From positions 62,001 through 126,000 of the forward strand of contig NZ_JSWG01000004.1 of assembly GCF_000797465.1 (NCBI RefSeq): a DNA stretch of 64,000 nt, given 5' to 3'. The stretch's first letter is position 1; each line of letters starts with the position of its first letter. The notes under the pieces were generated by a model, which had not been told where the DNA came from, ran no database searches, and worked only from the letters and a program-made list of their open reading frames with translations. This document shows positions 18,221 to 26,324 of the stretch, in pieces. The stretch is from Psychroserpens jangbogonensis. GTDB lineage: Bacteria > Bacteroidota > Bacteroidia > Flavobacteriales > Flavobacteriaceae. The position numbers and the translations under genes were made by a program.

Positions 18221-18856
18221 ATGCCTACATCTATAATCATCGCAGATGATCATCCCCTAATCCTTAAAGGGCTCAAAGACTTCCTTCTTGAAAAAGAATT
18301 TAACGTAATTGCAAGTGCAAAAAATGGAAAGGAGGCATTTACACTTATCAACGCACATCAACCTGAGATAGCTATTTTAGATATTCAAATGCCATATCTT
18401 ACTGGTTTACAGGTTGCTAAAAAATGCAAGGATGCTGGGTTAATAACTAAAATTATTATTATCACTTTCGAAAAAAGTGAAGATATTTATAACGAAGCTA
18501 AGTCTCTCGGTATATATGGATATATTCTTAAGGAGTTTGCCATTGAAGAAGTTGAAAACTGTATTGCAAATGTGTTGCAGGAACGCTCATATTTTAGTCC
18601 AGAGTTGATAGAGTATTTAGAAATAAAGCAAACGCCTGAGGAGTTGAAATCACTTACAGTTACTGAAATGAAAGTGCTTCAACTAACAGCCAAAAATAAA
18701 ACTGCTAAAGAAATTGGAGCAATCATAGGTTGTTCAAATAGAACTGTTGAAAAACACAAAAGTCATATTCGATCTAAGTTAAAGTTGTCTTCTAATGCAA
18801 ATAGTATAGCAATTTATGCAAAAGGACAAGAGGAATTTTTAGCAAAATATACGTAG
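18221..18856 (+). CDS. NarL/LuxR-family response regulator
   Basis: A 211-residue two-domain regulator. The receiver domain (about 1-120) has the acidic pair Asp9-Asp10, phospho-acceptor Asp54 (AILDIQMP), a Thr in IITFE and the conserved Lys in YILKE. A GerE/LuxR-type helix-turn-helix occupies about 145-210 (LTVTEMKVLQLTAKNKTAKEIG, spread over 147-168, then SNRTVEKHKSHIRSKL). No sensor kinase is adjacent, so it is an orphan here. Its stop codon TAG lies inside the first of three identical palindromes that front tandem short transcripts, so it is the obvious candidate to bind them; this link is inference. ATG at 18221 gives a normal receiver start. Confidence 0.92.
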   Translation: MPTSIIIADDHPLILKGLKDFLLEKEFNVIASAKNGKEAFTLINAHQPEIAILDIQMPYLTGLQVAKKCKDAGLITKIIIITFEKSEDIYNEAKSLGIYGYILKEFAIEEVENCIANVLQERSYFSPELIEYLEIKQTPEELKSLTVTEMKVLQLTAKNKTAKEIGAIIGCSNRTVEKHKSHIRSKLKLSSNANSIAIYAKGQEEFLAKYT

Positions 18857-18896
18857 TTCTACGTATTGTTTGGTATAGATTTTATGCCGAAGTTTG
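18850..18896 (+). promoter_or_regulatory. Palindrome-controlled promoter, copy 1
   Basis: The inverted repeat TACGTAG-TT-CTACGTA (18850-18865) overlaps the stop codon of the response regulator. TTG at 18866-18868 abuts it as a minus-33 element. After 24 bases TTTG follows (18893-18896) in the context CCGAAGTTTG, i.e. a minus-7 box lacking the usual TA. Weak minus-7 plus an adjoining operator suggests an activator-dependent promoter. Confidence 0.7.
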
Positions 18897-18899
18897 TAT

Positions 18900-18968
18900 T
18901 GCTATTAATTCTTTAGGGAGAGTTATTTTACAAAAAGCCTTGAATTGTCATTGATTCAAGGTTTTTTT
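18900..18968 (+). ncRNA. Candidate small RNA 1 of a tandem trio
   Basis: Predicted from a promoter upstream and an intrinsic terminator at its end; about 69 nt. It starts near TGCTATTAATT, contains AGGGAG, and holds no reading frame. The start is an estimate from the promoter spacing. The first bases after the TTTG resemble those of copy 2. It could be a trans-acting regulatory RNA; target unknown. Confidence 0.6.
18932..18968 (+). terminator. Terminator of small RNA 1
   Basis: A-run, stem CCTTGAAT/ATTCAAGG with an eight-base loop, then seven T. Confidence 0.8.
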
Positions 18969-18997
18969 ATGGGTAAAAAGTAAAAAAAGCCAAAATA

Positions 18998-19044
18998 TAC
19001 GTAGTTCTACGTATTGTATTGCATTGATTTAATACCGAAGTTTG
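18998..19044 (+). promoter_or_regulatory. Palindrome-controlled promoter, copy 2
   Basis: The same 16-base palindrome as copy 1 (18998-19013), followed at once by TTG and, 24 bases later, by TTTG (19041-19044), again preceded by CCGAAG. Spacing is identical to copy 1. Confidence 0.7.
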
Positions 19045-19047
19045 TAA

Positions 19048-19118
19048 TGCTATTAATCAATTTTCCTTTTGAAATAAAGGATAAAGGCTCTGAGTTTTTA
19101 CAGCTCAGAGCTTTTTTT
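19048..19118 (+). ncRNA. Candidate small RNA 2 of a tandem trio
   Basis: About 70 nt between promoter copy 2 and a strong terminator. The 5' part begins TGCTATTAATC like copy 1, but the middle differs (GAAATAAAGGATAAAGG). No reading frame. The shared 5' end with divergent bodies suggests duplicated units with either a common seed or only a common promoter. Confidence 0.6.
19084..19118 (+). terminator. Terminator of small RNA 2
   Basis: Stem GCTCTGAG/CTCAGAGC, loop of nine, followed by seven T. Confidence 0.85.
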
Positions 19119-19188
19119 ATGCATTATTAAATTTTAACATTTAATAAATATCTGTTTTTTAGTGATTTAAAAATTTATTTAAGCCTTA

Positions 19189-19235
19189 TACGTAGTTCTA
19201 CGTATTGTGCCGCTTTGATTAATTGCCGAGTTTTA
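19189..19235 (+). promoter_or_regulatory. Palindrome-controlled promoter, copy 3
   Basis: The same palindrome (19189-19204) and abutting TTG (19205-19207); the TTTG position reads TTTA (19232-19235) after GCCGAGT. The site is kept although the minus-7 box is weaker than in copies 1 and 2. Confidence 0.65.
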
Positions 19236-19238
19236 CAT

Positions 19239-19343
19239 TATGTTATTTATATAGGGATTATGAATAGCAACTAATTAATCTTAATTAACAAGATAATTAG
19301 TTATAGGGTGTAAAGTTCTGGGGTATTTTATCCCAGGACTTTA
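19239..19343 (+). ncRNA. Candidate small RNA 3 or structured leader of the small membrane peptide gene
   Basis: Downstream of promoter copy 3. Two hairpins are visible: CTAATTAATCTT/AAGATAATTAG (19271-19300, one bulged A) and AGTTCTGGG/CCCAGGACT (19314-19340, one G-T pair) followed by TTTATTAT, a poor T-run. It may end here as a third small RNA, or read through into the peptide gene at 19372 as a 5' leader. Confidence 0.45.
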
Positions 19344-19371
19344 TTATAAAACAATTCAAAATCGAAACAAA

Positions 19372-19482
19372 ATGGATACAATGAAACACAAAACGAGTCT
19401 AACCAACAAATTTTTTATAACAGGCTTAATTATTAGCGCTGTTGTAATCATTGCAGTAAATATTCTTGTTAATTTTTTTTAG
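19372..19482 (+). CDS. Small single-span membrane peptide (36 residues)
   Basis: ATG at 19372 (a second in-frame ATG lies at 19381) opens a 36-residue frame ending TAG at 19480-19482. The first part is basic and polar (MKHKTSLTNK) and the rest is one hydrophobic helix (FFITGLIISAVVIIAVNILV), so it should insert in the inner membrane. A strong terminator follows 28 bases after the stop. The frame sits directly after the third palindrome-controlled unit and may be its real coding product. No family recognised. Confidence 0.5.
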   Translation: MDTMKHKTSLTNKFFITGLIISAVVIIAVNILVNFF

Positions 19483-19510
19483 TTATTAGTTAGTTATTTT
19501 TATTAGGGAG

Positions 19511-19548
19511 AAAAAGCGCATTCCAAATCTTCGGAATGCGCTTTTTTA
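19511..19548. terminator. Bidirectional terminator
   Basis: Stem AAAAAGCGCATTCC/GGAATGCGCTTTTTT between the small peptide gene (plus) and odhB (minus, stop at 19574). Confidence 0.88.
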
Positions 19549-19573
19549 TTTAAATAACTTATGCTGAAATGGG

Positions 19574-20788
19574 TTACATTTCTAGAGCTTTCTTAATGTT
19601 GTTATCCATTAATAATTCTGTTGGGTTTTCTAAAGCTTCTTTAACAGCTACTAAGAAACCTACAGATTCTTTACCATCAATAATTCTGTGGTCATAAGAT
19701 AAAGCCACAAACATAATTGGTCTAATTTCTACTTTACCATTAATTGCAACTGGACGCTCAACAATATTGTGCATTCCTAAAATTCCACTTTGAGGTGGAT
19801 TAATAATTGGCGTAGATAACATACTTCCAAAAACACCACCATTAGAAATGGTGAATGTTCCTCCTGTCATTTCATCAACAGTAATTTGTCCATCACGAGC
19901 GCGAATTGCTAAACGTTTTACTTCAGCCTCAACTCCTCTAAAACTTAAATTTTCAGCATTTCTAATCACAGGAACCATTAAACCTTTTGGTCCCGAAACT
20001 GCAATAGAAATATCAACAAAGTCATAGGTTAACATTTCTTTTCCGTCAATCATTGAGTTGACTGCTGGATACATTTTTAATGCACGAACGACCGCAAGAG
20101 TAAAGAAACTCATAAACCCAAGCCCTACACCATGTTTCGCTTTAAAGTCTTCCTTGTATTGTTTTCTTAATTCAAAAATAGGAGACATGTCAACTTCGTT
20201 AAACGTAGTTAACATTGCTGTAGTGTTTTTAGCTTCTACTAATCGCTCAGCTACTTTACGACGCAACATAGACATTTTGCTGTGAGAACTACCACGATTT
20301 CCTCCTGTTGGAGTTCCCATAGATGGTATTGCATTTACAGCATCATCTTTAGTAATTCGTCCGTCTTTTCCAGAACCAGATACAGCAGAAGAATCAATTC
20401 CTTTTTCATCTAAAATCTTTTTAGCAGCAGGACTCGCTGTTCCTGTAGCATACGTTTTAGTTTCTGTAGTTGGTTTAGGTGCCTCTTTTTTAGGAGCTTC
20501 TTCTTTTTTCTCTTCTTTTGCAGGAGAAGCAGCATCACCTTCAGGTTTTGCAGCACTTGTATCTATTAAGCAAACAACAGCTCCAACAGTAACAGCATCA
20601 CCTTCTTCGGCTTTAAGTGTTATTATTCCACTTGCTTCGGCAGGTAATTCTAATGTTGCTTTATCACTATCAACTTCTGCTATAGCTTGATCTTTTTCAA
20701 CATAATCTCCATCGGAAACTAACCATTCAGCAATTTCTACTTCTGTGATTGATTCTCCTGGAGAAGGAACTTTCATTTCTAAAATCAT
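19574..20788 (-). CDS. odhB: Dihydrolipoyllysine-residue succinyltransferase (E2 of 2-oxoglutarate dehydrogenase)
   Basis: Transfers succinyl groups to CoA in the TCA cycle. The 404-residue protein has one lipoyl domain (1-75, lipoylated Lys43 in VDSDKATLE), a Pro/Ala/Lys/Glu-rich linker, a peripheral subunit-binding domain (about 114-152, [15 protein letters not shown]) and the acyltransferase core (about 175-404) with His367 and Asp371 in SYDHRIIDG. It is 76 bases downstream of odhA (sucA), and both are read on the minus strand as one operon. Also known as sucB. Confidence 0.96.
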   Translation of the reverse strand: MILEMKVPSPGESITEVEIAEWLVSDGDYVEKDQAIAEVDSDKATLELPAEASGIITLKAEEGDAVTVGAVVCLIDTSAAKPEGDAASPAKEEKKEEAPKKEAPKPTTETKTYATGTASPAAKKILDEKGIDSSAVSGSGKDGRITKDDAVNAIPSMGTPTGGNRGSSHSKMSMLRRKVAERLVEAKNTTAMLTTFNEVDMSPIFELRKQYKEDFKAKHGVGLGFMSFFTLAVVRALKMYPAVNSMIDGKEMLTYDFVDISIAVSGPKGLMVPVIRNAENLSFRGVEAEVKRLAIRARDGQITVDEMTGGTFTISNGGVFGSMLSTPIINPPQSGILGMHNIVERPVAINGKVEIRPIMFVALSYDHRIIDGKESVGFLVAVKEALENPTELLMDNNIKKALEM

Positions 20789-20864
20789 CGTTCTGTAATT
20801 TTATTTTTAAGCGTTTGTTTCAGTTTATTTATTTTGTCAATTTCCTAAAAAGGAATGTAATTAT

Positions 20865-23621
20865 CTATCGTTGGTTATTTTTCGTTTTATCAAATACGTA
20901 ATCAATTACTTCTTGATGACGAATTTTTGAGCGCACACTACTACCAGCTGCAGGAGCTCCATAAGGTCTACGAGAAGCCGCTCTAAATGATTTTGCGTCA
21001 TCTAAATGCATTAGTACATGACTGTAAGCTCCCATATTTCTTGGTTCTTCTTGAGCCCAAACAATATCATTTGCGTTTTTATATTTAGCAATTGTTTCTT
21101 TGATTAGCTTTTCTGGTAATGGAAATAATTGTTCTACTCTTACCAATGCTACATCATCTCTTTTAAGATTTTCACGTTCTTTTAATAAATCGTAATAGAA
21201 TTTACCAGATACAAAAACTAATGTTTCGACCTTAGTAGCTTTTACTTCAGTATCATGAATTAGCATTTGGAAACTTCCGTTTGCAAATTCATCTACAGAA
21301 GAGACTACTAACGGATGACGCAGTAAACTTTTTGGTGTAAAGACAATTAATGGTTTTCTGAATTCTGCTTTCATTTGTTTACGCAACAAATGATACATGT
21401 TTGCAGGTGTCGTACAATCCATAACAAACATATTGTCTTTCGCGCATAATTGTAAATAACGTTCCATACGACCAGAAGAATGTTCAGCACCTTGGCCTTC
21501 ATAACCATGAGGTAATAACATTACTAATCCGTTTTGAAGCATCCATTTATCTTCGGCAGCAGATATATATTGATCAAGCATAATCTGCGCACCATTACTA
21601 AAATCACCAAATTGTGCTTCCCAGATTACTAATGTTTTTGGACTTGCCATAGCATATCCATAATCAAAACCTACAACGCCATATTCAGAAAGTAATGAGT
21701 TATAGATATAAAAATTTCCTTGTTTATCACTTATTTGATTCAGCAATAAAATTTCTTCTTCGCTATCTTCAACTTTTACAACAGCATGTCTATGTGAAAA
21801 AGTACCACGTTCTACATCTTGTCCAGAAACACGAACGTCATATCCTTCCTCTAGCAATGTACCATAAGCCAAATGTTCAGCCATAGCCCAATCTAATTTA
21901 TCACCATCAAACATAGTTTGACGTGATTGAACGAGGCGCTCAATTTTACGAATAAATTTTTTGTCTTTAGGTAAGTTTGAAATCACTTTTGTGATTTTAG
22001 CTAAGCCTTCTTTAGGAAATTTTGTATCAATAGGTTGCATCATTTTGTCTTCAACAACCGTTTGAAAGTTTATCCATTCATCTTCCATAAATGGAGTGAT
22101 GACTGTTTTATCTGTTTTTCTAGAGTCTTCTAATTTAACTTCTAGTTTGTCTTTGTAATCTTTTTCTAATTCCGCAACATAATCAGTATCAATTATACCT
22201 TCAGCAATAAGTTTTGCAGCATAAATATCTCTTGGGTTTTTATGTTTTGAAATGGCTTTATACAATTTCGGTTGTGTGAAACGAGGTTCATCACCTTCGT
22301 TATGACCGTATTTTCTGTAACCTAATAAATCAATAAACACATCACGTTTAAATTTCATTCTAAAATGAAGCGCAAACAACATTGCATGAACAACAGCTTC
22401 AGCATCATCAGCATTGACGTGCATTACAGGTGATAAAGTAACTTTTCCAACATCTGTACAATAAGTACTAGAACGACCATCAAGATAATTTGTGGTGAAC
22501 CCAATTTGATTATTAACCACAATATGAATTGTTCCATTGGTTTTATAACCATCTATTTGTGCCATTTGAACCAATTCATACACGAGACCTTGTCCTGAAA
22601 TAGCAGCATCACCATGAACTATAATTGGTAAAACTTGTGATGGGTCATCACTGTATTTGTCATCTTGTTTCGCTCTAACAATACCTTCAACAACAGCTCC
22701 AACAGTTTCTAAATGCGATGGATTAGGTGCAATATTTAAACTAATTTGCTTTCCTCCATCTGTCACACGATTACTAGTCCAACCTAAATGGTATTTTACA
22801 TCTCCATCAAATACTTTTTGTTCATAATCTTTACCATCAAACTCACTAAAGATATCTTTAGCGGATTTTCCAAAAATATTTGTTAGAGTACTCAAACGGC
22901 CACGATGTGCCATACCCATTACAAATTCTTTTACACCATGGTTCGCAGCACTTTCAATTAGAGTGTCAAGTGCAGGAATTAAAGACTCATTTCCTTCTAG
23001 TGAAAACCGTTTTTGACCAACATATTTGGTATGTAAAAAGCTTTCGAAAGAAACGGCTTCATTTAATTTTTTTAGAATATATTTTTTCTCATCTGGAGAA
23101 AATTGTGGCTGATTGTCGTTAATATTTAACTTATTTTGAATCCACTGAATTTCTTCAGGTTTCCTAATGTACATGTACTCAACACCAATAGATTCACAAT
23201 AGATTTTTTCTAAATGATCAACAATATTTTTAAGGGTTACCTTACCTAGTCCCAAAATATCTCCAGCAGAAAAGACAGTATCCATATCGCTTTGCGATAG
23301 TCCGAAATTTTCTATATCAAGTGTTGGAGCATATTTTCTTCGTTCACGAACGGGATTGGTTTTTGTAAATAAATGACCTCTATTTCTATAACCATCAATA
23401 AGTTTAACTACTTGGAATTCTTTTTGAACTTGTTCAGGGATTTGAGTCGAAACGCCTTCGGCAATTTCGCCATCCATTCCATAGCTTTCGCTGCCAAAAT
23501 CGTAACCTTGAAAAAAGGCTCTCCAACTTGGTTCAACAGAATCGGGATTTTTTTGGTATTGTTCGTATAAATCAGCAAAGTATGCCGTATGTGCTGCGTT
23601 TAAAAAGGAATATTTATCCAT
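20865..23621 (-). CDS. sucA: 2-oxoglutarate dehydrogenase E1 component
   Basis: Thiamine-diphosphate-dependent decarboxylation of 2-oxoglutarate and transfer of the succinyl group to E2. The 918 residues match SucA/OdhA. The N-terminus (SFLNAAHTAYFADLYEQY) is the usual E1o start with E2-binding helix; the ThDP/Mg site is in GDAAISGQG followed by NNQIGFTT; further E1o motifs are GMAHRGRL, YRKYGHNEGDEP and LLPHGYEGQGAEHSS. It is first in the odhA-odhB operon. Confidence 0.96.
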   Translation of the reverse strand: MDKYSFLNAAHTAYFADLYEQYQKNPDSVEPSWRAFFQGYDFGSESYGMDGEIAEGVSTQIPEQVQKEFQVVKLIDGYRNRGHLFTKTNPVRERRKYAPTLDIENFGLSQSDMDTVFSAGDILGLGKVTLKNIVDHLEKIYCESIGVEYMYIRKPEEIQWIQNKLNINDNQPQFSPDEKKYILKKLNEAVSFESFLHTKYVGQKRFSLEGNESLIPALDTLIESAANHGVKEFVMGMAHRGRLSTLTNIFGKSAKDIFSEFDGKDYEQKVFDGDVKYHLGWTSNRVTDGGKQISLNIAPNPSHLETVGAVVEGIVRAKQDDKYSDDPSQVLPIIVHGDAAISGQGLVYELVQMAQIDGYKTNGTIHIVVNNQIGFTTNYLDGRSSTYCTDVGKVTLSPVMHVNADDAEAVVHAMLFALHFRMKFKRDVFIDLLGYRKYGHNEGDEPRFTQPKLYKAISKHKNPRDIYAAKLIAEGIIDTDYVAELEKDYKDKLEVKLEDSRKTDKTVITPFMEDEWINFQTVVEDKMMQPIDTKFPKEGLAKITKVISNLPKDKKFIRKIERLVQSRQTMFDGDKLDWAMAEHLAYGTLLEEGYDVRVSGQDVERGTFSHRHAVVKVEDSEEEILLLNQISDKQGNFYIYNSLLSEYGVVGFDYGYAMASPKTLVIWEAQFGDFSNGAQIMLDQYISAAEDKWMLQNGLVMLLPHGYEGQGAEHSSGRMERYLQLCAKDNMFVMDCTTPANMYHLLRKQMKAEFRKPLIVFTPKSLLRHPLVVSSVDEFANGSFQMLIHDTEVKATKVETLVFVSGKFYYDLLKERENLKRDDVALVRVEQLFPLPEKLIKETIAKYKNANDIVWAQEEPRNMGAYSHVLMHLDDAKSFRAASRRPYGAPAAGSSVRSKIRHQEVIDYVFDKTKNNQR

Positions 23622-23659
23622 TATTTGGTGTAAGTCGTTTTCGCTTCAACAATATTTAG

Positions 23660-23667
23660 TCAAAAAT
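23660..23667 (-). promoter_or_regulatory. Candidate minus-7 box for the sucA operon
   Basis: On the minus strand this reads TATTTTTG, matching TAnnTTTG, about 38 bases before the sucA ATG. No clear minus-33 element. Confidence 0.4.
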
Positions 23668-23736
23668 ACAACATTTACTAAAAATAGGTATGTTTTTGGT
23701 ATATTTATAGATGTAATTTAACTCAAATTTTATATA

Positions 23737-24270
23737 ATGAATTTTTCGTCTCTTTTTAATTGCAAAACCTACCTTATTGTTTTTCTTTTTTTAAACTGTT
23801 CGTTAACTTCTTTTTCTCAAAATCAAGATAATACAAGTGATTTCTGGAATCATGTTCGTTTTGGAGGAGGTATAGGCTTAAGTTTTGGTGATGGGTTTTT
23901 TAGTGGCACATTGGCACCAACTGGAATTTATCAGTTCAACTCAAAGTTTTCAGCTGGAGTTGGTTTAAATGCAACCTATAATAAACAAGATGATTTTTAC
24001 AAATCTACCATTTTTGGAGCTAGTGTTATTGGATTATTTAATCCAATAAGAGAATTACAAGTATCTGCCGAATTTGAAGAACTCAATGTTAGCCGTAAAT
24101 TTGATGATTCTGCTTTTGAAGATCAAAATTACTGGTATCCTGGTTTGTTTATGGGTTTAGGTTACGGTAATGGAAATGTCACCTTCGGAATTAGATATGA
24201 TGTGCTTTATGATAGAGAAAAAAGCACTTATGCAGATCCATGGGTTCCTTTTGTAAGAGTGTTTTTTTAA
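23737..24270 (+). CDS. Small outer-membrane beta-barrel-like protein
   Basis: A 177-residue exported protein with a signal peptide (about 1-28, ending SFSQ) and then alternating, Gly- and aromatic-rich strands (FGGGIGLSFGDGFF, FSAGVGLNATYNK) ending in Phe-Phe, which is the pattern of an eight-strand outer-membrane barrel with a C-terminal aromatic residue. Function unknown. It is divergent from sucA, and some databases may transfer the neighbour's enzyme name to it; nothing in the sequence supports an enzyme. Convergent with the next gene, overlapping it by four bases. Confidence 0.7.
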   Translation: MNFSSLFNCKTYLIVFLFLNCSLTSFSQNQDNTSDFWNHVRFGGGIGLSFGDGFFSGTLAPTGIYQFNSKFSAGVGLNATYNKQDDFYKSTIFGASVIGLFNPIRELQVSAEFEELNVSRKFDDSAFEDQNYWYPGLFMGLGYGNGNVTFGIRYDVLYDREKSTYADPWVPFVRVFF

Positions 24271-24617
24271 GAATAGGTATTGCGAAACCAAACTTTTTGC
24301 CACTCGCGTTGTAATATTAAAAATGTGACCACTTCCGATAATTTTAATGTATCACTACCATCTAGTTGTTTTATTTTATTTTCTGAAACATCTATGATAT
24401 AAAGTAAGTTTAGATAGTCTGCAAATTTCTCTTGTATGAGTTTAAAGACGATTTCATGCAACAAGTATTTGAGGCTTGAAGGTAAGATGTTTTCTTCAAA
24501 ATCGAGATCTATATTGGCTAACAAAAAATCTTTATTGATTTGCTTTATTAGTTTTGAATAGAGTTCTAAACCTTCAGCTTCTGAAACTAAATCTTCAAAT
24601 GTTTGTGGTAACTGCAT
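24267..24617 (-). CDS. Conserved-type hypothetical protein next to polyprenyl synthetase
   Basis: A 116-residue, mostly helical, soluble protein without signal peptide or recognised catalytic motif. Its ATG overlaps the stop of the polyprenyl synthetase gene by one base (TAATG on the minus strand), so the two are translationally coupled. A helper role for the synthetase is possible but not shown by any motif. Its 3' end overlaps the convergent outer-membrane gene by four bases. Confidence 0.7.
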   Translation of the reverse strand: MQLPQTFEDLVSEAEGLELYSKLIKQINKDFLLANIDLDFEENILPSSLKYLLHEIVFKLIQEKFADYLNLLYIIDVSENKIKQLDGSDTLKLSEVVTFLILQREWQKVWFRNTYS

Positions 24618-25591
24618 TAGACATTTCTAGTCATTAAATCGTTTCCAAATGCTCTTAATGCATTTTTATTGTCTTCAGAAATTTTTATGCGTTCTAAAAC
24701 TGAGAATGCTTTTTTAGTGTAGTTTTCAATTTCCTTTTTTGTTGCTTCTGAAGAACCGCTAGATATAAAAAATTGTTTTACAGTTTCTATTTTTTCACTT
24801 GGATCTGTTGGATTTACACTGTATAAATGCTCTAATTGCTTTTGGTCATCTTTACTAGAAAATTCTAAGCATTTTAAATATAAATAGGTCTTTTTATTCT
24901 CAATAATATCACCTCCAACTTGCTTCCCAAAGGTTTCTGGATTGCCAAAAGCATCTAAATAGTCATCTTGTAACTGAAAAGCAATGCCTAAGTTTTTACC
25001 AAACTCATAAATAGAATTTTGACAACTTTCTGAAGCATTTGCAACAATAGCTCCCATTTTCATGGCAGCTCCAACTAAAACAGCCGTTTTGTATTCTATC
25101 ATTTTTAAATATTCAGAAATAGTCACATCATCTCGAGTTTCAAAGTCAACATCATATTGTTGTCCTTCACAAACTTCTAATGCAGTTTTACTAAATAATT
25201 TCGCTAAATCTTGAAAAGTTTTTGGCTCATAGTTTTCAAATAATTGATAAGCCATAATGAGCATAGCATCTCCAGAAAGGATACCAGTATTCACATCCCA
25301 TTTTTCGTGAACCGTTTCTTTTCCACGTCGTAAAGGTGCATCATCCATAATATCATCGTGAACTAATGAGAAATTATGAAAGACCTCCACACTTAAAGCA
25401 GCATTAAGTGCCTTTTTATAATCACAATCAAAAATTTCGGCAGTCATTAAAGTTAAGATTGGTCGTAAACGCTTACCTCCAAGTTGAATGATATAATTAA
25501 TTGGATCGTAAAGAGTAGTAGGCTCTTTAGGTTTTATAAAAGTTTCTAAATGTTTTAAAAACGATTCTTGATAGGATTGGATATTCTGCAT
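24617..25591 (-). CDS. Polyprenyl (isoprenyl) diphosphate synthetase
   Basis: A 324-residue trans-prenyltransferase that condenses isopentenyl diphosphate onto an allylic diphosphate. The two aspartate-rich motifs are DDIMD (79-83, followed by APLRRG) and DDYLD (209-213, followed by AFG); GGKRLRP (38-44) is the IPP-binding site. The aromatic residue at five positions before the first motif is Phe74, which in this family favours short chains (farnesyl or geranylgeranyl), but the product length cannot be settled from sequence. First gene of a two-gene minus-strand operon. Confidence 0.92.
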   Translation of the reverse strand: MQNIQSYQESFLKHLETFIKPKEPTTLYDPINYIIQLGGKRLRPILTLMTAEIFDCDYKKALNAALSVEVFHNFSLVHDDIMDDAPLRRGKETVHEKWDVNTGILSGDAMLIMAYQLFENYEPKTFQDLAKLFSKTALEVCEGQQYDVDFETRDDVTISEYLKMIEYKTAVLVGAAMKMGAIVANASESCQNSIYEFGKNLGIAFQLQDDYLDAFGNPETFGKQVGGDIIENKKTYLYLKCLEFSSKDDQKQLEHLYSVNPTDPSEKIETVKQFFISSGSSEATKKEIENYTKKAFSVLERIKISEDNKNALRAFGNDLMTRNV

Positions 25592-25664
25592 TGTACAAAA
25601 ATAATGTAAATGAGTAAATCTACAATCACACTTTAACTATATGTTAAAAAAACATTAAAACTTT

Positions 25665-25705
25665 GGAAACTATTTTTGTTTTTAAAGTTTCCTGTTGTAG
25701 ATTTG
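25665..25705 (+). promoter_or_regulatory. Promoter and operator of the efflux operon
   Basis: TTTG (25675-25678) and TAGATTTG (25698-25705), 19 bases apart, are exact minus-33 and minus-7 matches. An inverted repeat GGAAACT (25665-25671) / AGTTTCC (25686-25692) encloses the minus-33 element and is the likely TetR operator. The minus-7 box ends only 10 bases before the tetR ATG. Confidence 0.65.
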
Positions 25706-25715
25706 CACTCAAATT

Positions 25716-26321
25716 ATGAGAGAACAAATTATACTTAAGTCGGCAGATCTATTTTTAAACCTAGGTTTTAAAAGTGTGACAATGGATGATATTGCCAATG
25801 AAATGGGGATTTCTAAAAAGACGATTTACGTCCATTTTAGCAATAAAACTAAATTAGTTGAAGCCGTTACATTCAATTTGTTTGACAAAATTTGTGTAGG
25901 TATTGATGACATTTGTGAAAAAGCACCAAACCCAATTGAAGAATTATACTCTATCAAAATGTTTGTGATGCATCATTTAAAAAATGAAAAAGCATCACCA
26001 CAATATCAACTTAAAAAGTATTACCCACAGATTCATGCGGCATTAAAATTTAAACAATTCGAAAAAATGCATCAATCTGTTCAAGAAAGTCTTGAGCATG
26101 GCGTAAGTACAGAAGTTTTTAGAAACACTATAGATGTCGATTTTATATCTAGAATGTATTTCACAGGTATGACAGGCATTAAGGATAACATGTTTTTTCC
26201 AACTGAACAGTTCCAGATGGACTATCTCATGGAAAGTTATCTCGAATATCACTTAAGAGCTATTGTATCCGATAAAGGGATGACAATTTTAAATAATTTC
26301 ATAAATAAGAATCAATCATAA
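25716..26321 (+). CDS. TetR-family transcriptional regulator of the efflux operon
   Basis: A 201-residue protein with an N-terminal TetR helix-turn-helix (about 5-52: VTMDDIANEMGISKKTIYVHF spread over 21-42) and an all-helical ligand-binding domain. It is the first gene of tetR-tolC-hlyD-RND, three bases before the TolC gene, and is expected to repress its own operon by binding the GGAAACT-N14-AGTTTCC repeat. The inducer is unknown. Confidence 0.92.
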   Translation: MREQIILKSADLFLNLGFKSVTMDDIANEMGISKKTIYVHFSNKTKLVEAVTFNLFDKICVGIDDICEKAPNPIEELYSIKMFVMHHLKNEKASPQYQLKKYYPQIHAALKFKQFEKMHQSVQESLEHGVSTEVFRNTIDVDFISRMYFTGMTGIKDNMFFPTEQFQMDYLMESYLEYHLRAIVSDKGMTILNNFINKNQS

Positions 26322-26324
26322 ATC

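Noticed and set aside
18900-19343. GGA-containing segments in the small RNAs as CsrA/RsmA-type binding sites
   Set aside because: Only single GGA occurrences, not presented in hairpin loops, and I see no evidence for a CsrA protein in this kind of organism.
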